Below are positions 30,401-39,898 of a stretch of 64,000 bases of DNA, piece by piece. The notes beneath the pieces were generated by a model, which was given only the letters and a program-made list of their open reading frames with translations, ran no database searches and was not told where the DNA came from. Within the stretch, counting starts at the first letter, position 1. Each line of letters opens with the position of its first letter. The stretch is from Symsagittifera roscoffensis. Taxonomy: Eukaryota; Xenacoelomorpha; Acoela; Convolutidae. Both the position numbers and the translations under genes were made by a program. The DNA lies in contig NC_087071.1 of the NCBI RefSeq assembly GCF_963678635.1, positions 20,737,194-20,801,193 on the forward strand, read 5' to 3'.

Positions 30401-32801
30401 TATTACACAAGCAAACGCTTGATAATAAGAATACACTTTTTGCAACATTACTGGCACAAATTTGAGCTAAACTTTAATGCTTAATATCATTGCCGAGCAA
30501 TTTGAATGCAGGTGTTTTATCCGCATTATCAGGGCATCTGGTTATTACTATCACTATGAGATAATTCGTTAGCCTTGGAAAGCAGCTAGGAAATTTGGCG
30601 ATTTGAATCTGGTAGTCGGCTAACTTTTTACTTTCAAGACATATTTACTTATTTTATAGTGTAAACATTTTTTGAGTTTTGACGTTTTTTTTGGTTTTTT
30701 TTCGGCTCAAGTTTGGTTTTTCGCGGTTTGACTTGATTTCTTCCCATGATTTTTTTGCAAAGAAGGTAGTTTAGTTGTTAAATAAGACAATTTTTCGAAA
30801 TTCTCAATGCCATATATCAGCTGAAAATTGTCAGTCAATGAAAATTTTAAACCCCAGCTTCTAACCTTGAATTGTCGAATACTCCTCATTAACAGCGCCC
30901 ATTAGTTTTTCTTTCTCATGAACTTTCACCATCAATTCATATATCTCGTTTTTCAACTCTTTAATTTCGTTGCGACTTTCGTTCAATTCGGCATCTTTTA
31001 AGTCCACATTTGTCTGACTTTCGATCAGTTCTCTTTGTAGATTTTCGGTTCGGTGCTTCAGTTGTTCGTGTGTTTCTGCCAACATTTCTTCCCGGTTGTC
31101 AAATTGGTTGTTCAAAGTTTGGATTAGTTCGCATTTCGACTGCAATGATGTGCGTAGATTTTCGTTCTCTTCTGTGACTTCGTTTAAACTGCTTTGAAGG
31201 AAGTCTTTTTCGGGGTCGCAGTTCAGGTGAATTGAAGCTTTGGTTTCTGAAATAGTGTTTTGTTTAATTATTTTGGACGATACGTTTTTTTTCATTATTT
31301 TTTGGTCAACCGTATTACACATTTTTCAAATTGATGACATCTGATTTCATGTCTAGTTTTTTTAGTAAATTTGCGTTCTAGTTTTTATTGATTAAAAATG
31401 CATTCAATATTAGTTTGTCTTTTTTTCAAAGTTGTAATTCGCGACAATTTTTTGGCGACTTTAAGCATTTGCGTAAAATCAAACTGCGCATTTAGATATT
31501 TATTTACCTAGGTCTTTCATCGTGTACTGCATATCTGACAATTTGCCCTCTAAGTTCTCTCGTTTTTTGGTTTCCTCGTCCAAAATTTTCTGGAACTCTT
31601 TCAATTGTTTTTCCATTCTTTGCTTTTCCAACTCAAGAGCCCTTGTTTTCTTAGCACTAGATCGAGATTCCATTTCGGATTCGTTCAACTTTATTGCGTA
31701 ATCTTTCAGAAGTTCGTCACGTTCTTTCAGCATCAGTTTCAAAACATCAGCGTCCGATTGCGAATTACCGGCACTTTTTCGAACGTCGTTGACTACATTT
31801 CGGTAAATTTGGCTTGATTCGTCTTGACTTTCCGATTCGGTTTCATCCTCGGTGTCGTTTTCTCGTGAATTCGAATTTAAGTTGTCTTGGAAGGTTGACA
31901 AAATCGGCATTTTAACAGACTCTTTGATTTCGTTTTTGATTTTAACCGGGCTAATTTTAAACGTAACAGTTTGCTGCGACGGTGGTTGCTGTATATCCCC
32001 GTTTGGTAACGATGGTTTTTCAGGTTGTTTTGTATTAATTTCAGCTGCAAGTTTGTTTGCAATGGATGGGAATTTTGTAGGCGCTTCAGGTGATATTTGA
32101 GAAGGTTCTACGCCTATTTCACTAATAGTTGAGCTTGATTGTCTCAGCGAACCACTAGTGTAATTGTGGTTTAGCGATTGGGAAGATGAAGTTGTCAGGT
32201 TGTACTCCTGTTGTTGTAGTTTCCGTTTGAGGTCGTTGATAGCTTCGTCGTAAGTGGTAGTACGATTGGGGAAGCTCATCTAAAACAAAAAAGTTCCTTG
32301 TTGATTAATAGCCACGGGTTATTTTTCCTATCATCTTTTCACCTCAAAACTTTTAGCTACCCAATTGTAACAAGATTTTTGAACTGTATAAAAACTGACC
32401 CCAGATTCCTGACTAGAACTGACTGCATACAAATCCAAGGAGCTAGCTAATAGCTCTGATTTACTCGGAAACAAATTTCCCTGAGTTGTAATCGACCCTG
32501 CTGCGTCCAAATAAGCTAAACAAGGTTCAGATTGAACCACCAAATGAGAACTTGGGAAATTATATTTCGAAATTAATATAGAATTTGAAGATAACGTTGA
32601 AATTCCCGAATCGGTTGAAATATTTTCTACCGATGCTGATTTTTGGAATAATCTCAGCGGCTTTGAATTTTTTGATTTTTCGGGAGAATTTTCAGGGTTT
32701 ATTTGAGGGGTTTCGTTGTCAGATGAATCGTTTTCAGTGTTTGTGGAAATAGAAAATAAGGAACCTATTATGTTACCCGCTTCGAGTAAACCAGTTAACA
32801 T
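20797..32801 (-). CDS. large coiled-coil protein gene, 12 exons
   Basis: Exons on the minus strand: 32801-32400 (5' exon, donor uncertain), 32279-31508, 31246-30866, 30377-30243, 30018-29852, 28361-28182, 27885-27805, 27669-27521, 26486-26390, 25263-24987, 24760-24010, 21445-20797. Every junction is GT-AG and every phase fits, giving about 1,346 residues. I do not recognise the family. Residues 1-300 are Ser/Thr/Asn-rich and probably disordered; about 330-680 and 790-1130 are rich in Glu/Lys/Leu/Gln with heptad character, typical of long coiled coils; a non-coil patch near 705-790 (YLDVTALNT, DFVPAYMYKQIYNEY) may be a small fold or binding site; an acidic patch lies near 1195-1215; the tail is Ser/Arg-rich. 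No signal peptide or membrane segment is seen. A cytoskeletal, centrosomal or Golgi scaffold role would fit the architecture but is inference. The last exon and part of the last intron are duplicated at 8613-10384. Confidence 0.85.
22667..23911 (+). mobile_element. non-autonomous Helitron, copy 1 (intronic)
   Basis: Starts TCTATTATATATTTAAATGC after a host A and ends ACGCTAG before a host T, that is TC...CTRR inserted between A and T. The hairpin GCACC-GGA-GGTGC lies 8 bases before CTAG, as expected for a Helitron 3' end. Inside are about six monomers of 156-168 bp with the core CGAGATATGACG. There is no Rep/helicase coding. It lies in a host intron on the opposite strand to the gene. Copies 2 and 3 share the first part, the internal repeats and the end. 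Confidence 0.82.
22968..23800 (+). repeat. internal tandem repeats of the Helitron (copy 1)
   Basis: CCAACCCTGTAGTTGGG-type blocks recur at about 22968, 23131, 23299, 23466, 23622 and 23789. Each is followed by CTGTCAGAGTAC, a TTGCCTCCAA-type stretch, TTTTCGAGATATGACG and a run of T. Monomers are clearly diverged from each other. Confidence 0.85.
24010..24760 (-). CDS. coiled-coil gene, exon 11
   Basis: Acceptor TTTTTTAG|GTTTGA, consensus donor CTAAG|GTATGT, phase 1 in and phase 2 out. Encodes 250 residues: two coiled-coil blocks around a Ser-rich linker (SQSNSENETMSISSHASSS) and a Pro/Arg segment (VLYRPPARD). Confidence 0.88.
24761..24986 (-). other. coiled-coil gene, intron 10
   Basis: A 226-base AT-rich intron with consensus-like ends; nothing else seen in it. 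Confidence 0.75.
24987..25263 (-). CDS. coiled-coil gene, exon 10
   Basis: Acceptor GTATTTCAG|AGCATG, donor ACAA|GTTAGT, phase 0 in and phase 1 out. Encodes a Ser/Asn-rich linker (MKKRDNNSDSLAIGPP) and then coiled coil. Confidence 0.85.
25264..26389 (-). other. coiled-coil gene, intron 9, with degenerate repeat monomers
   Basis: A 1.1-kb intron. Two blocks around 25940-25990 and 26100-26140 (GAGATCTGAGGTTTAATCGA and TTCAATCGAGAGAACAGG) resemble the repeats of about 170 bp at 43060-43990. A 61-codon frame at 25352-25537 has no coding support. Confidence 0.5.
26390..26486 (-). CDS. coiled-coil gene, exon 9
   Basis: Acceptor TTGCTGCTAG|GGAAGT, donor CAAG|GTAACC; its single leading base completes the codon from exon 8. 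Encodes EVRQELEGKLESYQRDF followed by the aromatic patch AYMYKQIYNEY. Confidence 0.83.
26915..27409. mobile_element. inverted-repeat element (MITE-like) in intron 8
   Basis: Bounded by GTTCCGACT (26915-26923) and its exact complement AGTCGGAAC (27401-27409). Begins with the hairpin ACTTTCGATACGAAAGT and has a central palindromic block (GCGCGA-TATATT-TCGCGC). Most of it reappears at 39128-39605 and 45135-45613, so it is a dispersed family. The outer 9-bp repeat is not obvious in those copies, so the true ends are uncertain. Confidence 0.55.
27521..27669 (-). CDS. coiled-coil gene, exon 8
   Basis: Acceptor CATTTCAG|TACACA, donor CACG|GTAACT, phase 0 in and phase 2 out. Encodes a less charged segment (TIYLDVTALNTCEIKEAF) unlike the surrounding coiled coil, possibly a small interaction region. 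Confidence 0.82.
27805..27885 (-). CDS. coiled-coil gene, exon 7
   Basis: An 81-base exon, phase 0 at both ends, acceptor GAATTTCAG|GTGAAC and donor TAAG|GTATGA. Encodes VNECNKVSTNQNETLQEVEE and the rest of a short helix. Confidence 0.83.
28182..28361 (-). CDS. coiled-coil gene, exon 6
   Basis: Strong acceptor AAATATTTCAG|GATCTG; phase 0. Encodes DLENLRDDLESTHKTELD and further coiled coil. The donor AAG|GTTCGA is weak; a second in-phase donor TTG|GTAAAG lies 27 bases further on, so this 3' end is uncertain. Confidence 0.8.
28809..28877 (-). CDS. possible cassette exon of the coiled-coil gene
   Basis: A 69-base stretch with AG before TTA GTG CAA and donor CAG|GTTAAA. It is open and phase 0 at both ends, so it could be included or skipped without breaking the frame (LVQVGTKADGDYAVKANQF). 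The acceptor tract is poor and the peptide is not coiled-coil. It may be chance. Confidence 0.25.
29229..29604. mobile_element. MITE with 19-bp perfect terminal inverted repeats and TA target duplication
   Basis: GGAAATTAGACGACAAGCA at 29229 and its exact complement ending at 29604, each flanked by TA (29227-29228 and 29605-29606). The 376-bp size, lack of coding capacity and TA duplication fit a non-autonomous Tc1/mariner-type element. The left end carries subterminal copies of the TTAGACGA motif. Confidence 0.8.
29852..30018 (-). CDS. coiled-coil gene, exon 5
   Basis: Acceptor GATAG|GCAAAC, consensus donor GAAG|GTGAGT; enters in phase 1 and ends in phase 0. Encodes a Lys/Glu/Arg-rich helix (KVRQKMRERFDSEQREMQE). 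Confidence 0.87.
30243..30377 (-). CDS. coiled-coil gene, exon 4
   Basis: A small exon of 135 bases with acceptor ATTTTAG|ATGAC and a consensus donor ATTG|GTAAGT; phase 1 at both ends. Encodes the coiled-coil stretch DDNNMLEEKLGNLEAEI and onwards, with no stop in frame. Confidence 0.85.
30378..30865 (-). other. coiled-coil gene, intron 3
   Basis: A 488-base intron with canonical ends; AT-rich, no repeat or coding signal recognised. Confidence 0.7.
30866..31246 (-). CDS. coiled-coil gene, exon 3
   Basis: Acceptor ATTTCAG|AAACC, donor CAAG|GTTAGA, phase 1 at both ends. Encodes 127 residues of continuous coiled coil (for example LNEVTEENENLRTSLQSK). Confidence 0.88.
31508..32279 (-). CDS. coiled-coil gene, exon 2
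   Basis: Acceptor TTTTGTTTTAG directly precedes ATG AGC at 32279; donor CTAG|GTAAAT; ends in phase 1. Encodes a disordered Ser/Pro-rich part followed by the first heptad-rich helix (ERDELLKDYAIKLNESEME). Confidence 0.85.
32400..32801 (-). CDS. coiled-coil gene, exon 1
   Basis: Starts at an ATG at 32801 (MLTGLLEAGN) and encodes a Ser/Asn-rich segment including SVENISTDSGISTLSS. Three possible donors all leave phase 0: GGG|GTCAGT after 32400, TGG|GTAGCT after 32361 and GAG|GTGAAA after 32343. Translation could instead begin at the ATG that opens exon 2, which sits directly on its acceptor; exon 1 is therefore less certain than the others. Confidence 0.55.
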
Positions 32802-33792
32802 AACGAAAATTTATTAGTCATAACCATAAAAATATTTGACATTTTAGATGTTTTGTTTTTGTATCAATTGAAACAGCGTGCGCAGGTCAAGTCTTTAAAA
32901 TCTGACTTTGTTTTCTTTTGGTGCAAGGATTAGTCTAAAAAATTCAATCATTTGAGTAGCTTTTCTATTGAATGTTATGCCCAAAATTGGCACAAGTACA
33001 ACCTAAGCGGCTTAAGGTTTTGATTTATTTTCTAAAATAAAAACCATAAATCGCTCTTTTCTATAGAAAAGGTAAATATGATTAAAACATCAAACCGAAT
33101 AAAAAACGAGTGTTGGAGAAATTTTGTTTATTCAGATGCTCAACTAAATAAAAGTATATTGAAAATTAACAGTGCTTACCTCCGCTTTTTGAAATTTGTT
33201 GGAATAAAAATGGTACAAATTTGAATTGCTGGGAATCAATAAATGGTGCTATCAAACAGATGAAAATAGAATGTTTTTGGGTTTGTATACGACAAAAAAT
33301 GAATTTTAGAGCAACCAGCTATAATGAGAGGAAAAAACAGTTTTCTAATCTGAGTAGATAATGTACATCAAGGATTTTGTGCATCTTATTTTTTACTCCT
33401 TCTTTTTTTGTTCTTTTATTGAAATGAATAACGTAAAATCGGCTTGTGGCATAAGCTGCTCAAAATTAAACTCACTTTTTACTGCATTGAGTTAAAATAC
33501 ACCTGCGATTTTCTGTTTTAAATTATTCAAGTATATCGCTATATAAAAGCAGCCATTGCTAAAATTGAAATGTTAAAACATTGAATTTGGCGTCTGTTCC
33601 GTTTAACCTTTTTATTAAATTAAAAATGTCGTACGCTACGTTTTTCTTTCTTCGCAGGATTTTTCTTTTATACTTAATATCCCATGTCAAAATTTGGCAG
33701 ATATTTACGTTGAAATTATCTTCTGCTGGAAATGGACATAAAACCATCAATTGATATATATTTTTCCATATTTAGAATCATAAAATTATTTT
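32802..33792. other. 5' flank of the coiled-coil gene
   Basis: About 1 kb of AT-rich DNA between the start of the minus-strand gene and the 1.1-kb tandem duplication. The promoter is expected here, but I see no clear TATA box or initiator. No coding frame is supported. Confidence 0.5.
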
Positions 33793-34903
33793 AAAATTTA
33801 AGTAAAGGATAGTACTAAAAACGATAGTAAAAAAATATAGCACAATTGAAGAAAAATTTGAATAATAGATTTGATTTTTTTATGAATCAATCGATACCAC
33901 GCTTGAAAGAAATCATCAAGGAACAAGTTATTGTTCATTTGAGAGGAAAAGAACATAAAATCTTTTGATTTTTGCGGTGTGACGTAGATGCAAATATCAT
34001 AAATGTAAAAAGGCTGGGCTTACTAGATGGCAAACCAACAAAAAATGAAGTGCAGATCCAGGATATATTTTGTGCCTTATAAGATCTCCAAATATCGGAA
34101 AGATGAAATTACGGCTTTGTATTTGTGTTTTTGACCCCTTTTTTTTCAAACTTCTCTCAGGTTTGACTTATCTATTGGAGCGTTTCTACAATCTAGTAGC
34201 CCTAGGCTCATCTACGGTTGATCCTATCTATTTTCGCCGATATTTTACCTCGGTTAATATAGTTCATATTCGTAAAGAGATGTGACTTGAAATGAAAGAC
34301 TGATGCTCCGATTAAGAGGATTGAACGCAGTGAGTACTTCTGTGGGAATCTTGGTTTTTTTCAGGAAAAAGTCCTAAAATTTGTTAACGCTTAGTTTCGA
34401 ATTTTCGCGGTTTCACTTATGATTTCTTTTCTAGCTCAGTTCGTTTCTTTGTTAAAAGGAATGCAAACTCCACTATCGAACAGCAAAAGTGTAAAGGTCT
34501 CGAAAAACGTGATCGACTTCTAGTTTCGAAAGTGGCGCTTAGTTATCAGATTTACCAGCGGTTTTAAAAATTTAACTTTTAATCCAGTTTTCTCAAGTTG
34601 GGTTAATTGTACCAAAAAAAAAGCACCGATCATAAATTGTTCTTGAAATTCAAAGAGCTTTAAGGGCATTTTTTTTTCTGTAAAATTCGAAACTTTTTCT
34701 TTCTGTTCCTTACTTTTTTTTCAGCTGTCAGTTGGCTGTGTTTATACGAGCTGAAGCCTAATTTGGATCAGGGGATCTAGGACAACATGCTGAATCAAGC
34801 CGATGGGACTTCAGGCCGAATTTTTAACTCAGCAAGCACCTAAAAACGCTAATGTTTCATCTGCAAAGTTTCACTTTTCCAAAATTAGGCAAGTTGGGCG
34901 GTG
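33793..34903. repeat. 1.1-kb tandem duplication, copy 1
   Basis: Starts AAAATTTAAGTAAAGGATAG and ends at TTGGGCGGTG; the same sequence restarts at 34904. No coding frame. Substitutions and small indels between copies are more frequent than in the 12.2-kb duplication, so it is older. Confidence 0.9.
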
Positions 34904-36009
34904 AAAATTTAAGTAAAGGATAGTACTAAAAACGATAGTAAAAAAATATAGCACAATTGAAGAAAAAATTGAACAAAAGATTTGATTTTTTTATGAATCA
35001 ATCGTTACCACGCTTGAAAGAAATCATCAAGGAACAAGTTATTGTTCATTTGAGAGGAAAAGAACATAAAATCTTTTGATTTTTGCGGTGTGACGTAGAT
35101 GCAAAAATCATGAATGTAAAAAGGCTGGGCTTACTAGATGGCAAACCAACAAAAAATGACGTGCAGATCCAGGATATATTTTGTGCCTTGTAAGATCTCC
35201 AAATATCGGAAAGATGAAATTACGGCTTTGTTTTTGTGTTTTTGACCCCTTTTTTTCAAACTTCTCTCAGGTTTGACTTATCTATTGGAGCATTTGTACA
35301 ATCTAGTAGCCCTAGGCTCATCTACGGTTGATCCTATCTATTTTCGCCGATTTTTTACCTCGGTTACTATAGTTCATATTCGTAAAGAGATGTGACTTGA
35401 AATGAAAGACTGATGCTCCGATTAAGAGGATTGAACGCAGTGAGTACTTCTGTGGTAATCTTGGTTTTTTCAGGAAAAAGTACTAAAATTTGTTAACGCT
35501 TAGTTTTGAATTTTCGCAGTTTCATTTATGATTTCTTGTTAAGCTCAGTTCATTTCTTTGTTAAAAGGAATGCAAACTCCACTATCGAAGAGCAAAAGTG
35601 TAAAGGTCTCGAAAAACGTGATCGACTTCTAGTTTCGAAAGTGGAGCTTAATTATCAGATTTACCAGCGGTTTTAAAAATTTAACTTTTAATCCAGTTTT
35701 CTCAAGTTGGGTTAATTGTACCAAAAAAAGCACCGATCATAAATTGTTCTTGAAATTCAAAGAGCTTTAAGGGCATAATTTTTTTTCTGTAAAATTCGAA
35801 ACTTTTTCTTTGTTTTCTTACTTTTTTTCAGCTGTCAGTTGGCGGTGTTTATACGAGCTGAAGCCTAATTTGGATCGGGGGATCTAGGACAACTTGCTGA
35901 ATCAAGCCGATGGGACTTCAGGCCGAATTTTTAACTCAGCAAGCACCTAAAAACGCTAATGTTTCATCTGCAAAGTATCACTTTTCCAAAATTAGGCAAG
36001 TTGGGCGGT
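34904..36009. repeat. 1.1-kb tandem duplication, copy 2
   Basis: Second copy, ending TTGGGCGGT at 36009, where the two copies diverge (copy 1 continues GAAAATTT, copy 2 continues AATAAGCG). It lies between the divergently transcribed coiled-coil and MoaC genes. Confidence 0.9.
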
Positions 36010-37307
36010 AATAAGCGTTAGTCATGGAGATACACCACATAGGAAAGCCATCCGCTAGTTATATCAGCCCATCTTTGAAATGCATAAATCATACACTAGA
36101 AAAACCCCTCCGACAATGTTTTTTTTTCTTAGCATTCCTAAACATCAATTAGAGTCTAAACTAATAACTATTTTATGTTTCTGCGAATCTTAGATGAACT
36201 ATTGAAAGCTATGCAGTGTGTGTAGCCTGAATAAGTATAGTTTATTTTTCCGTGACTTGACATTCCAGACTGCGCTATTTTTGTTGAGCGAAGTTCTTTC
36301 CATGCGACTGAATACCGCTTTTTTGCGTCCAGAACATTCACGTTTGCAGCCGAATTTCACATTGCAGCCGAAATTAATCAGGCTGTGGTAGACCTGGAGC
36401 TAAACGTCGACTGGGAGCTCGTCCTCGCAAAATATCATTGCTATGGCAGCAGATCGAACGCACATTCTGATGATTTTAGCACATTCTGACGATTTTAAGT
36501 GAAAGACTATCTTTATGCTAAGTGCCTTCTGTTGTGATGCTAATCACCTAGTCTCGCGTTTTTAAAGATTTAAAAAAAAGGTTTTTAATTGCCATGCCAG
36601 TTCTTTTGCAAATAATTCAATTTACGCTATGTGGGTGATTTATCGACTAGCATGAAGTTCGACTAGCATAAAAGTTCTTAAGTTGAAAATCGTATCGACT
36701 ATCATTGAAAATGAAACAAAAATTCCCTTTTGGTCAAAATTAAACTATTATCTACCAAATAAGTTCTACAGATCAAAGGGATCTTGTTCACAATCCCATT
36801 GCTCGAAATTTCAGAAATTAATTGTTGATTGTCACATTTTGAATAGCATTTAACAATAACTTGATATTAACAACTGTATATTTTTAGGAGTGAGTATTAT
36901 AAATACGAATAATCCAATCACAGTTTTTTTAACAATCAACGTTTAATGCGATGATCATTGTTCGGTTTGATTCCTTACAGGTCGGGGTGTGCCTGATCAC
37001 TATTTTTGTTTTAGGAGTTTTATTGGCTTGTTGATTCCGTAATTTTTCAATTGCTCAATTTTCTATTTTGTAAAAACGCATGTTTTAGTATGAACGGATT
37101 ATGATTGTTGTATTGAATTTCTGAGAAATGAAGCTATCAAAAGTAAGCTAGTTTGATACATTTTCATGTTTTTATACATTTATGCTAGTCAAGCGGTCCC
37201 GGTATATGTTCTGTTGCTGTTTTCCAAGCGACTAATGGTTTCTGAAATTGTAATCTAAAGCAGCAAGCCGATTTTTACTACTTCCGAATATTTCGCTTCT
37301 TGATGCG
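36010..37307. other. 5' flank of the MoaC gene
   Basis: 1.3 kb of AT-rich DNA without credible coding. CGACTAGCAT-type motifs at 36646-36670 and the complement TTTATGCTAGTCA near 37180 suggest a decayed inverted-repeat element. Any promoter or upstream exon of MoaC should be here or further left; no radical-SAM (MoaA) sequence is seen. Confidence 0.45.
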
Positions 37308-38503
37308 ATGCCTTATGAATTTTCTGTTTATTCTAGACATGATATGTCTTTAAATTTGTTGCTACAAACTCGAAATGTTGCGGGATTCTTTTTCAAAAGG
37401 TGTGCTTTTTGCAGTTTAGCTACCCAAACTATCAAATCTACCTCAAATGCAGCCTGGAAACCTAAACTAGAAGAGCACAAATTTTTAACTCATTTGGACG
37501 AAAGAGGCAATGTTAATTTTGTCAATATTGGTTCAAAGAAAGCGGTGAAAAGAAGTGCTGTTTCTGAAAGCGAAGTGCTGCTTTCGAATGAGGTTTTCAA
37601 ATTGGTTAAAGACAATTCGGTGAAGAAAGGTGACTTTGAGAGTACAGTCAAACTTGCTGGGGTTATGGGGGCTAAAATGACGTCGCAACTGATCCCGTTG
37701 TGTCATAATATTCAGTTGGATCATGTTGAGGTTCATCTGATTTATGAAGAACCAAATAAACTCAAGTAGGTTTTTCTTTTCTAAAACACTTTTTGGATCT
37801 CTTCAACTATTTCCCCCTTTTGCTAAAGATGGAGATTCGTTACTACGTACAAAATTGCATATGTTAAAACATTGAACTATTTCAATAAAGGGGTGGCATT
37901 TTGTTACTAGGTACCAAAGGGGGGGGTAGTAAAAGATATCCCAGTTTTTATACAATTTTTGGTTGAATATTTGATGAGTTTTGAACAACTTGAACGCTTT
38001 CCATTCGTATGAAAAATTTTGATTCAACTTATTGTTAACATTAAAATTCCAATAGAATAGTATACGATGCTCAGGAAAATGTTTCTTTAGAATTCTTTCT
38101 GCCGATTCAAAAATTTTGACACTCATAAATAAAAACATATTTAAAACAAGTTTACTCGGTTGCTTTGCAAATTTTTGCCAAAGTTTTTCAATTTATTTTT
38201 CTTTGAAATAAGTAATGAAGTAATAAAAATGGAAGAAACGTTAATTGGGCTGCTTTTTCTTTTAGAATTACAGCAGCTGTTTCATGCGAAGGGAAAACAG
38301 GCGTGGAAATGGAAAGTCTAACTGCAGCATCAGTCGCGTCTTTAACTGTGTACGACATGTGCAAATCATATGGACACGAAATCACAATCTTGAATACAAA
38401 ACTGATATCCAAAATGAAAACTGAACCTAATTTGACGAGCAAAATGGCACAGAGAACTGCTGTTATGTTGAGTAGAATTAAGAATGTGTTTAAAAGTAAA
38501 TGA
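37308..38503 (+). CDS. MOCS1: MoaC / MOCS1B-type cyclic pyranopterin monophosphate synthase, two exons
   Basis: Exons 37308-37765 and 38266-38503 join as CTC AA|GTAGGT ... TTTTAG|A ATT ACA, giving 231 residues. MoaC converts 3',8-cyclo-7,8-dihydroguanosine triphosphate to cPMP, the first pterin of molybdenum cofactor synthesis, in mitochondria in animals. Family motifs: [15 protein letters not shown] near 65, a conserved K-D pair (KKGDFEST), [15 protein letters not shown] with the key His, TGVEMESLT with the key Glu, and YDMCK with the conserved Asp and Lys. The first 40 residues, especially from the second Met (37344), are rich in Arg/Lys and hydrophobics, like a mitochondrial presequence. 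An acceptor-like TTTATTCTAG ends at 37336, so the exon may be internal, as in animal MOCS1 where MoaA and MoaC parts are joined; no MoaA exon is visible in the window. AATAAA at 38566-38571 is a good poly(A) signal. The symbol is by family; a separate MoaC gene is possible. Confidence 0.93.
37766..38265 (+). other. MoaC gene intron
   Basis: A 500-base intron, GTAGGT...TTTTAG, splitting the domain just before the TGVEME motif. AT-rich, with a poly-G stretch near 37920; nothing else seen. Confidence 0.85.
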
Positions 38504-38565
38504 TGTACATCTAGAATTTTGTTTTTGAAAACTTTGAGCAATTTTAATTTACATGATCATCACCG

Positions 38566-38571
38566 AATAAA
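38566..38571 (+). promoter_or_regulatory. poly(A) signal of the MoaC gene
   Basis: AATAAA 63 bases after the stop codon. It lies inside the 6.0-kb duplicated unit, so a second copy sits near 44576. Confidence 0.6.
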
Positions 38572-38799
38572 GAATCGGTATTCAAAATGAAAACTGATCA
38601 AAATTATCAGCTGCAATTGCAGAGAACTCCTTTCATTTGGAATAGATTTGAGAATGTTTAATCAAAAATGAGTTAGTGAACGTAATTCTGTAAAAGAGCC
38701 GCATCGTTGCCTTCACAAATAGCCGTCTCCAATAAAAATTCGGTGATAGATAAACAATAAGTGGCAGATCCAACTAATCTAACTCAGCTGAGCCAAAAA

Positions 38800-38835
38800 A
38801 AGTGGGTGCTCACCGGGATTCGAATCGAAGTGTGT
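38800..38835 (-). other. tRNA-like B-box motif
   Basis: On the minus strand CGATTCGAATCCCGG matches the internal B box of pol III promoters and is followed by a T-run (TTTTTTT). No complete cloverleaf is evident; probably a SINE or tRNA relic. Repeated near 44807-44842. Confidence 0.4.
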
Positions 38836-39127
38836 AGGTCTGAGATGGTTTATCGGAACAAATATGATAATTAGATCCCTTAAACTTAGATTTATCCCTG
38901 GAGAAAAGTTTTTAGACCTTGAAAGCTTCAAAGATGTGGTTCACATATGATTATTTGTTTTTACACAAGCAATGCTTGTGTTATAGTATGAACTGTCTTT
39001 TTTTTCCAACCTAAGTCGCAAATATTGTTGCGAAGCAAATATTGTTGCGATAAAATGTGTTCATTTTGACAAATAAACAGCTATTAAGTACAGCCAATGC
39101 TTAAGATTTTAACACATACTATTATTG

Positions 39128-39605
39128 TTTCGACTTTCGTAACGAAAGTAACGGAATATTTGTGCTCGGGTGGTTTTTTTTTCTTCAGACAAATTTCGAC
39201 TTTATAACTAGCCATTTTTGACGGGATTTTTTTTTAAATATCATTCAAAGTATTGTTGTCCTGAGCTTAAATGTGGAAAGCTATTTCACCTGTGATCTTT
39301 TTTGTGAAGTTTTGTGATCTCAAAAATTGCCGCTGTGGCCAATATGGGACAACTAACGCGCGATATATTTCGCGCTATTAACGCGTAAGCGCAGATGTGA
39401 TCCGTCATAGAAATCGTTCCAAATTGGTTGAAGGGAGCTGGTTTGCCATAATTGATATAAAACTAGGAGCGAAATGTATCACTTTGTACTTAATATGGCG
39501 TTTGGTTGCTGATTTTCACAAATATTCTCGTAATTAAAAAAAATTTCATTCGATTTTCATTACATTGGATTTTTTCATGTTAATACTGCTCCAGTAACTG
39601 CACTA
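39128..39605. mobile_element. dispersed 480-bp repeat, copy in first 6.0-kb unit
   Basis: Matches the intron element at 26915-27409 over most of its length: GACTTTCGTAACGAAAGTAACGG start, TTTGTGCTCGGG, the GCGCGATATATTTCGCGC block, and TACTGCTCCAGTAAC near the end. Clearly diverged from the intron copy. Confidence 0.7.
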
Positions 39606-39898
39606 TAAAATGAGGCATGATAGTTGGTAAATTTATTTTTTAAAATTGACTGGTACTACAAACGCGTCATAAATGGCGTGAGTCACTTAAGAAATTTTTA
39701 AGACTCAAAGTTTTACTCATTCAGTTTTTCCCAGTAGCGTTATCGGTCATATTTTTGCTTGTGTATGCGAAGTGCTGCTTCGCCTCTGTTTTTACCTTTG
39801 CGAAGCTGGTGTATTAGTACGAACCTTCTTTTTTTCCAGTCTAAGTTGCAAATACTGGTGCCGCTTTTGGGGCACCGCAACAACTTTCTGATACGGGT

